From NCBI GenBank assembly GCA_958423535.1, contig CATZRJ010000024.1, positions 1 through 26,674 of the forward strand: 26,674 nt of DNA. The letters are read 5' to 3'. A model generated the notes under the pieces. It saw nothing but the letters and a program-made list of their open reading frames with translations, made no database searches and was not told the origin of the DNA. The stretch is from an uncultured Collinsella sp. (GTDB lineage: Bacteria; Actinomycetota; Coriobacteriia; Coriobacteriales; Coriobacteriaceae). Below are positions 21,152 through 26,674 of the stretch, piece by piece. How positions within the stretch are numbered: position 1 is the stretch's first letter; each line of letters starts with the position of its first letter. A program made the position numbers and the translations under genes.

Positions 21152-22579
21152 CTATGCCTCGGCGGTGTCCAGATCGAAGCCAAAGTAGCGAACGGAATTG
21201 TTGTAGCTGATATCGCGCACGATGGTGCCCAGCAGCTCCATGTCGGCCGGATACTTGCCCTGCTCAACCCACTCGCCGATCACGCTGCACAGCACGCGAC
21301 GGAAATACTCGTGGCGCGGGTAGGACAGAAAGGAGCGAGAGTCGGTGAGCATGCCGACAAAGTTGCCCAGGACGCCCTCGTTAGCCAGAGCCGTGAGCTG
21401 CTCGCGCATACCGACCTCGTTGTCGTTGAACCACCAGGCGGAACCGTTCTGGATCTTACCGGCGGTCGGAGCCTCCTGGAAACAGCCCATCACGGTATCG
21501 ATCATGGTGTTGTCGATGGGGCTCAAGCTGTACAGGATGGTCTTGGGCAAGCCGCAGGTCTCCTGGATGGAGTTGAGGAAATCGGCGAGCTGGTCGGACG
21601 GCGTGTAGTTGGAGATGCAGTCATAACCGGTATCGGGGCCGAGCTTGGCAAACATGGCGCGGTTGTTGTCGCGCTTGCAGCCAAAGTGCAGCTGCATGGC
21701 CCAGCCCAGGCGGACATACTCGCCGGCGACAAACTGCATAAAGGCGGTCTTGTACTTGAGGACCTCTTCCTCGGTGAGCGGCTCGGCAGCCAGGCCCTTG
21801 GCAAAGATGGCCTCGATCTCATCGGCGGTAGCCGGGACGTACATAACGTAATCGAGTGCGTGGTCGGAGGCGCGGCAGCCCAGCTCGTGAGCAACGTCGT
21901 AGCGCTTGGAGATGGCAGACTTCATGCCCTCAAAGTCGCCGACCTCAACGCCGGCAACCTCGGAAAGATGCTTGCAGTAGTCGGCGAACTCCTGGCCGCG
22001 CTCGATGCGCAGAGCGGCGTCGGGGCGCATGGCGGGAACGACCTGAACGTCGAAACTGTCATCGGCGGCAATCTTCTTGTGCCACTCAAAGCTGTCGGCG
22101 GGGTCGTCGGTAGTGCAGATCATGCGGACGTTGGACTGCTTGATCAGGTTGCGGCAGGTAAAGCTGGCCTCGGCGAGCTTGGCGTTGGCAAGCTCCCAGA
22201 CCTCCTGGGCAGTCTTGCCGTTGAGGACGCCCTCGTAGCCAAAGTAGCGCTTAAGCTCCAGGTGGCTCCACTCAAAGACGGGGTTGCCAACGCAGCGACC
22301 CAGGGTCTCGGCCCACTTTTGGAACTTCTCGCGAGCAGGGGCATCGCCAGTGATAAAACGCTCGTCGACGCCGTTGGCGCGCATCAGGCGCCACTTGTAG
22401 TGGTCGCCGCCCAGCCAAACCTCGGTGATGTTCTCGAAACGCTTGTCCTCCCAGATCTCCTTGGGAGAAATGTGGCAGTGGTAGTCGACGATAGGCATGC
22501 CCTCGGCAAAGTTGTGGAACAGTTCCTCGCCGGTCTTGGTGCTCAGCAGGAAATCCTGATCGTCCATGAAGTTTTTCAT
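21152..22579 (-). CDS. uxaC: Glucuronate isomerase
   Basis: The 475-residue protein is a UxaC-type uronate isomerase of the amidohydrolase superfamily. It converts glucuronate to fructuronate and galacturonate to tagaturonate. Visible motifs are IVDYHCHISPKEIW (about 30-43; metal HxH), FEWSHLELKRYFG, MLTDSRSFLSYPRHEYFRR near the C-terminus and GNPV. The ATG at 22579 is preceded by AAAGGGG; an upstream frame opening at 22648 would start inside the operator. It is the first gene of a four-gene operon (uxaC, permease, uxaB, uxaA) controlled by two GGTGAACGTTCACC operators around its promoter. Confidence 0.95.
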   Translation of the reverse strand: MKNFMDDQDFLLSTKTGEELFHNFAEGMPIVDYHCHISPKEIWEDKRFENITEVWLGGDHYKWRLMRANGVDERFITGDAPAREKFQKWAETLGRCVGNPVFEWSHLELKRYFGYEGVLNGKTAQEVWELANAKLAEASFTCRNLIKQSNVRMICTTDDPADSFEWHKKIAADDSFDVQVVPAMRPDAALRIERGQEFADYCKHLSEVAGVEVGDFEGMKSAISKRYDVAHELGCRASDHALDYVMYVPATADEIEAIFAKGLAAEPLTEEEVLKYKTAFMQFVAGEYVRLGWAMQLHFGCKRDNNRAMFAKLGPDTGYDCISNYTPSDQLADFLNSIQETCGLPKTILYSLSPIDNTMIDTVMGCFQEAPTAGKIQNGSAWWFNDNEVGMREQLTALANEGVLGNFVGMLTDSRSFLSYPRHEYFRRVLCSVIGEWVEQGKYPADMELLGTIVRDISYNNSVRYFGFDLDTAEA

Positions 22580-22632
22580 CAAACAACCCCTTTGTTTGCG
22601 GAGCGGGCGCACAATACGCTCGTCATCCTCTA

Positions 22633-22684
22633 GGTGAACGTTCACCATCTTAGTGCAAAATGCGTTACGAGGTGAACGTTCACC
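22633..22684 (-). promoter_or_regulatory. uxaC promoter flanked by two LacI-type operators
   Basis: On the minus strand TTCACC (complement of 22671-22676) and TAAGAT (complement of 22647-22652) are 18 bases apart. Operators GGTGAACGTTCACC at 22633-22646 and 22671-22684 sit immediately downstream of the -10 box and over the -35 box. The centre-to-centre distance is 38 bp. The LacI-type gene upstream is the natural candidate regulator. Confidence 0.7.
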
Positions 22685-22759
22685 TAACCATCATGGGGCG
22701 AACGGTAGGTTTTGACCGCTTAACGGTTGCCGAGCCATGGACCCTGCGTTGGATCGGCA

Positions 22760-22799
22760 CAAAGAAAGGCCGCTGACGGCAGATTCGCCATCAGCGGCC
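22760..22799 (-). terminator. Terminator of the second LacI-type gene
   Basis: GGCCGCTGA (22768-22776) pairs with TCAGCGGCC (22791-22799). On the minus strand the stem is followed by TTTCTTTG. Confidence 0.8.
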
Positions 22800-22863
22800 T
22801 TCGAAACAATTTTTCGATCCCCAACCAAAAAGTACGCGGCAAGTAGGGAACTCCCTAAACGCA

Positions 22864-23943
22864 TTAGATTCCGGCGAGCTCGCAGTAACGATCGACGTTG
22901 CTGGCAAACACCATCTCAACAGCCCCCTTTTGCACAGGCTCCGCCGGCGTCTTTCCCCACAGCAGGTAATCGCCTAAGGTCTTGGCGCCACGGTATGCCA
23001 AACTCACCGGGTCCTTGTAGACGATGTTGGTAAAGATGCCCCGACGCAAGGCCAGCGCACTTTCTGGGAACAGGTCGTTGCCGATCACCATTACTTCGCC
23101 GGCCTTGTTAGCCGAGACAAGCGCATCGGCAATCAGCTCAGAGCCCACGGCGAACACGCTGCAGATCAACTCGGGGGCTTCCGATGACCTTAGACGCTGG
23201 TTGAGCTCGTGCTCGAGCTGCTTGACCTGGGCATGAGCACCGGTCAGATCCTCGACCTGCCAGGGAACATTGTGCTCGCGAAGGTAATTGTGGAAGGCAC
23301 GAGCGGTCAAATAGTGCGAGTCGGTATAGGGGTCGCCCGCCAATAAAAGCACGCGGGTATCGATCCCAGAAGCGTGAACCAGGTTGGCCGCCTGCTCGGC
23401 CATCAGGCTTCCCGCCGTGGAGTAGTCGGCCAAACTAGCGCCCAGACGATCGAGGTGAGGGCGGTCGCCGTCAACGAGCTCAATCGTCACGCCCGCCTCG
23501 GCGATCTGCCCCAAAAGCTCAGTCGCACGATCGTCGCCCGGCGCATAGGCGAGCAAGCCATCAATCTTCTCGCCCACCTGCAGACGCTCGTCGATTTGCT
23601 CGAGTGCATCAGCGTAGCCGCCCACGCCAAATTCAACGCGCTCAACCGTAATGCCCTGGTCGATGACCTCTTGCTCAAAGCGATTGCAGCCTTCCCATAG
23701 GTAACGATAGAAATAAGCGCCCTCACGCGATGCGCATGGCAGACAAAACAGCAGATTGATGTCCTTACGACGCAGGCTCGAAGCGCTCGTGTTGCGGTGA
23801 TAGCCCATCTCCTCAGCCTTAGCATTAACCTTGGCACGTACAGACTCGCTCACGCCGGCCTTGCCCGTAAGGGCCTTATGCACGGTGTTAATGGAAACGC
23901 CAAGCTCGGCGGCTATGTCCTTCATGGTGACGCGTGCGCTCAT
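22864..23943 (-). CDS. LacI-family regulator, probably of the uxa operon
   Basis: The 359-residue protein has a LacI-type helix-turn-helix (TMKDIAAELGVSINTVHKAL, about 6-25) and a periplasmic-binding-protein-like sensor (about 62-345). The recognition helix INTVHKAL differs from the common PATVSRAL type, in line with an operator unlike that of the first LacI protein. The ATG at 23943 follows CCGGAG. It lies upstream of the uxaC promoter, which has two GGTGAACGTTCACC sites with the central CG typical of this family. Ligand and operator assignment are inferred. Confidence 0.9.
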   Translation of the reverse strand: MSARVTMKDIAAELGVSINTVHKALTGKAGVSESVRAKVNAKAEEMGYHRNTSASSLRRKDINLLFCLPCASREGAYFYRYLWEGCNRFEQEVIDQGITVERVEFGVGGYADALEQIDERLQVGEKIDGLLAYAPGDDRATELLGQIAEAGVTIELVDGDRPHLDRLGASLADYSTAGSLMAEQAANLVHASGIDTRVLLLAGDPYTDSHYLTARAFHNYLREHNVPWQVEDLTGAHAQVKQLEHELNQRLRSSEAPELICSVFAVGSELIADALVSANKAGEVMVIGNDLFPESALALRRGIFTNIVYKDPVSLAYRGAKTLGDYLLWGKTPAEPVQKGAVEMVFASNVDRYCELAGI

Positions 23944-24037
23944 AGGGTTACTCCGGTACAGACGGGCAGCTAATAAACAATTGAGTTAACGATACCCCAA
24001 AATAACCCAGCAACTCGCCAAGCCCGCCCTCAAAAGC

Positions 24038-24072
24038 GAAAAACGCTCCGCGAACGGATGCTCGCGGAGCGT
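24038..24072 (-). terminator. Terminator after the FeoB-associated protein gene
   Basis: ACGCTCCGCG (24043-24052) pairs with CGCGGAGCGT (24063-24072). On the minus strand it is followed by TTTTCGCTTTTG. Confidence 0.85.
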
Positions 24073-24079
24073 CTGGGCC

Positions 24080-24280
24080 TTATTTGATGCCGCGGCCCAG
24101 GTCTTCGGCAATCTTATCCACGCCCTTAAGCGCGGCACAGGTCTTTTTGTTGGAGCAATGCCCCGTGCAAACGCCACCCTGAGCGCAGTCGGCGCAGGTG
24201 CCCTTGCGGTAGATGCGCACGCACACGGCGACAAACGCAATACCGATAACGGCCAGTACAACAATATCGATAGGTGCCAT
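24080..24280 (-). CDS. FeoB-associated Cys-rich membrane protein
   Basis: The 66-residue protein has one membrane segment (about 5-22) and a cytoplasmic Cys-rich tail (Cys29, 32, 38, 42, 48; pattern CADCAQGGVCTGHC), matching the small proteins found beside feoB. The ATG has a strong GAGGAGG site upstream. A terminator separates it from feoB, so it may have its own promoter. Function is unproven; iron handling is inferred from the setting. Confidence 0.88.
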   Translation of the reverse strand: MAPIDIVVLAVIGIAFVAVCVRIYRKGTCADCAQGGVCTGHCSNKKTCAALKGVDKIAEDLGRGIK

Positions 24281-24393
24281 AGCAAGCCTCCTCTAGTTAA
24301 CCACCACTTACTTTACCCCATTCTCCACCTATCAAAAGGGGACAGGTTAATTTTGGTCGGTTTTATCTGCGGAAACGCCACATCTCCCCCACC

Positions 24394-24425
24394 AAAAAGC
24401 CCGAGTGTCGCTGGGACACCCGGGC
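24394..24425 (-). terminator. Terminator of feoB
   Basis: GCCCGAGTGTC (24399-24409) pairs with GACACCCGGGC (24415-24425) with one mismatch. On the minus strand it is followed by TTTTT. Confidence 0.85.
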
Positions 24426-24455
24426 TCGTGGAAAGGGGTTAATCCTTATTCGGAC

Positions 24456-26674
24456 TTAAGCGGAAACTGCAGCGGAAGCAGCGTTGGTCTCGTCCTCGTC
24501 GGTCCATGCATGCTTTGGCATGGGACGGAAGATCTGGAAGAGCATCGCAACCAGCAGCACGATGGCCACCACCGTCCAGATACCAAACTGTCCAAGAACA
24601 AGCAGGTTGTAGAACTGGTTGATGAACAGGCCGATCACCCAAGCAAAGGCGCACTCGTAGCCGAGGGCAATCGCGGTCCACTTGCCGGAGTCCATCTGGT
24701 TGCGGATGGTACCCATAGCGGCAAAGCACGGAGCGCACAGCAGGTTGAAAGCGCCAAAGGCAACGCAAGCGCCCATGGTCGGGAACATGCCGGCGAACGC
24801 GGTCCACAGGCTCGGATCGGTCTCGGCGGCATCGGCAACGGACAGCAGCGAGCCGGCGGTGGCGACGACGTTCTCCTTGGCAACAAGACCCGAGACGGAC
24901 AGTGCTGTTGCCTGCCAGGTGCTAAAGCCGAGCGGGGCGAAGATCCAGGCGATCAGGTTGCCGAGCATGGCAAGCACGGAGTAGTCCATGAACTCCTCGG
25001 GGATGCCGTCCATCGCAGGCAGGAAGCCAAAGGAACCGTTGTAGCTACCAAAGTTGGAGAGGAACCAAACGACGACGGTGGACGCGAAGATGACCGTGCC
25101 GGCCTTCTTGATAAAGGCCCAGCAGCGCTCCCACACGTGCAGCGCCCAAGAGCGAATCGCCGGGAAGTGGTAGGCAGGAAGCTCCATAACAAACGGCGTC
25201 GGGCGACCGGCGAAGAGCTTGGTCTTCTTGAGCATGAGGCCCGAGGCGATGACGGCAAAGACGCCCAGGAAGTAGAAGAGCGGGCTGATCCACGCGGCGG
25301 TGGTGGAAGAATCGCCGATGATGGAACCCATGAGCAGGGCGATGATCGGCAGCTTAGCGCCGCAGGGAATGAACGTGGTGGTCATGACCGTCATGCGGCG
25401 GTCCTTCTCGTTCTCGATGGTCTTGGTAGCCATGACGCCGGGGACGCCGCAGCCCGAAGACACGAGCATAGGAATGAAGGACTTACCGGACAGGCCAAAG
25501 CGACGGAACACGCGGTCCATGATGAAGGCGACGCGGGCCATATAGCCGCAGTCCTCCAGGAAGGACAGCATCACAAAGAGCAGGAACATCTGCGGGACAA
25601 AGCCGAAGATGGCGCCCAGGCCGCCGACGATGCCGTCGCAGACCAGCGAATCGACCAGGCCACCGTCCTCGGTGCCGCCCGCCACAAGGGCGTCGTGGAC
25701 CATGGTGGTAATACCAGGAACATAGGGGCCGTACTGTGCCGGGTCGACCGAGTCGGCATTGTCGCCCGCAGCCTCGACGGCCGCGTCGTAGGCGTCGCGG
25801 CCCTGACCGAGCACGTACCAACCGTCGGTACCGAAGAGCTGGTCGTTGGTGAAGTCGGTCACCGTGCCGCCCAAGGTAGAAACGGCGATGTAGTACACGC
25901 AGAACATGATGACCACAAAGATCGGCAGGCCCAGGATACGGTTGGTAACCACGCGGTCGATCTTCTCGGAGGTGCTCATCTTTGCCGGAGCCTTGGTGAG
26001 GCACTCGTCAATGATGTGGGCAATCACGCCGTAACGCTCGCCGGTGATGATGGACTCGGCGTCATCGTCGCAGTCCTGCTCGCACTGAGCGACCAGACCT
26101 TCGACGCGAGCGGCCTTCTCCTTGGTGAGGTTGATGAGCTTGCAGGCGTCCGCATCGCGCTCGAACAGCTTGACAGCGTAGTAGCGGCGCTTGTTGGCGG
26201 GAACGCTCGCCGGCAGATTGTTCTCGATGTGGTCCAGAACGTCCTCGATGGAGGAATCGAACTTGTGCTCCGGCACCTGGCCCTTAGAAGCAGCGGACTT
26301 CTTGACCTGCTCGAAGAGCTCCTTGATGCCCTTGTTCTTAAGAGCGGAGATCATCATAACCGGGCAGCCGAGCTTCTTGGAAAGCTTGTCGGTGTCGATC
26401 TTGTCGCCGTTCTTCTCGACCAGGTCGGCCATGTTGAGAGCAACGACCACGGGCAGGCCGGTCTCGATAACCTGAAGCGCCAGGTACAGGTTACGCTCGA
26501 GGTTGGTGGCATCGACGACTTGGACGACGACATCGGGCTCGCCGCTCATGAGGTAATCGCGCGAGCATTGCTCCTCGGGGCTGTAGGGGGAAAGCGAGTA
26601 GATGCCAGGGAGGTCCGTAATGGTAACGTTCTTGTCGCTTAGGAGCTTGGCTTCCTTTTTCTCAACCGTGACGC
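24456..26674 (-). CDS. feoB: Ferrous iron transport protein FeoB (N-terminus beyond window)
   Basis: The frame is open to the right edge, so the first part of the G domain is missing. What is present begins just before G3 (DLPGIYSLSPYSPEEQCSRD) and includes G4 NMAD, the helical regulatory domain and the two-Gate membrane core (PMLVSSGCGVPGVMATKTIE and TFIPCGAKLPIIA). FeoB moves Fe2+ across the inner membrane using a GTPase switch. The C-terminal tail ends in NAASAAVSA after a conserved LLCAPCFAAMGTIRNQM segment. No feoA is in the window; it may lie beyond the right edge. The long open frame on the opposite strand over this gene is a shadow. Confidence 0.97.
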   Translation of the reverse strand, partial: VTVEKKEAKLLSDKNVTITDLPGIYSLSPYSPEEQCSRDYLMSGEPDVVVQVVDATNLERNLYLALQVIETGLPVVVALNMADLVEKNGDKIDTDKLSKKLGCPVMMISALKNKGIKELFEQVKKSAASKGQVPEHKFDSSIEDVLDHIENNLPASVPANKRRYYAVKLFERDADACKLINLTKEKAARVEGLVAQCEQDCDDDAESIITGERYGVIAHIIDECLTKAPAKMSTSEKIDRVVTNRILGLPIFVVIMFCVYYIAVSTLGGTVTDFTNDQLFGTDGWYVLGQGRDAYDAAVEAAGDNADSVDPAQYGPYVPGITTMVHDALVAGGTEDGGLVDSLVCDGIVGGLGAIFGFVPQMFLLFVMLSFLEDCGYMARVAFIMDRVFRRFGLSGKSFIPMLVSSGCGVPGVMATKTIENEKDRRMTVMTTTFIPCGAKLPIIALLMGSIIGDSSTTAAWISPLFYFLGVFAVIASGLMLKKTKLFAGRPTPFVMELPAYHFPAIRSWALHVWERCWAFIKKAGTVIFASTVVVWFLSNFGSYNGSFGFLPAMDGIPEEFMDYSVLAMLGNLIAWIFAPLGFSTWQATALSVSGLVAKENVVATAGSLLSVADAAETDPSLWTAFAGMFPTMGACVAFGAFNLLCAPCFAAMGTIRNQMDSGKWTAIALGYECAFAWVIGLFINQFYNLLVLGQFGIWTVVAIVLLVAMLFQIFRPMPKHAWTDEDETNAASAAVSA

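Noticed and set aside
21116..22633. Plus-strand open frame of 505 codons
   Set aside because: It is antisense to uxaC, whose family assignment is certain.
24330..24375. AT-rich segment before the small Cys-rich gene as a repeat or riboswitch
   Set aside because: I saw no second copy in the window and no convincing fold.
24405..26642. Long plus-strand open frame of 745 codons
   Set aside because: It is antisense to feoB, low in recognisable domains and rich in Gly/Asp/His as expected from a shadow of a GC-rich gene.

Overview
The window looks like a chromosomal segment of a high-GC gut Actinobacterium of the Coriobacteriia, most likely Collinsella or a close relative. This is inferred from base composition, codon use, gene content and a GlnR-type regulator; no rRNA is present to prove it. 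No phage, insertion sequence, CRISPR array or tRNA was seen. Genes are cut at both ends: a HtrA-type protease at the left and FeoB at the right.

Layout. 1-3.4 kb (all minus): HtrA-like protease, then a glutamine synthetase-like gene with an orphan GlnR-like regulator downstream. 3.5-6.8 kb: a LacI-type repressor divergent from kdgK, followed by eda (KDG to KDPG to pyruvate plus glyceraldehyde-3-phosphate). 6.8-7.1 kb: a gene-free run of three long inverted repeats. 7.1-11 kb: an FCD-type GntR regulator, a GntP permease, a HIT protein, and a divergent YczE-like membrane protein. 11.1-12.8 kb: a helically phased 10-bp tandem repeat ahead of a lone ATPase, then a remnant of a GntR regulator. 12.9-16.2 kb: an Fe-S/FMN/FAD oxidoreductase and a GltD-like oxidoreductase. 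16.4-24 kb: an operon running uxaC, GPH permease, uxaB, uxaA, with a LacI regulator upstream. 24-26.7 kb: feoB and a FeoB-associated Cys-rich protein.

The central theme is hexuronate use. UxaC, UxaB and UxaA convert glucuronate/galacturonate to 2-keto-3-deoxygluconate (KDG), and KdgK and Eda finish the pathway, so the tagaturonate/altronate route is complete in this window. No mannonate-branch gene (uxuA/uxuB) was seen. Two LacI-type operator families can be read directly. One is ACGAAACCGATTTCGT, at the kdgK and yczE-like promoters, with a 34-bp perfect palindromic variant before the HIT gene. The other is GGTGAACGTTCACC, twice at the uxaC promoter and, with one base changed (GGTGAACGTTCACT), upstream of the yczE-like promoter.

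The most unusual content is RNA-like. The kdgK and yczE-like leaders both carry a long hairpin whose stem sequences differ but covary around a constant loop. A second, larger element with two stem regions is present both between kdgK and eda and in the yczE-like leader, where it ends in a U6 tract. Its stems differ, but the segments CAGTCCCATTCCGG and AGCAGTGCCTCYGATAACC are kept. I do not recognise either as a known riboswitch class; together they are the best candidate for an undescribed regulatory system controlling KDG metabolism. Also notable: the glutamine synthetase lacks three of the six conserved metal-ligand residues.
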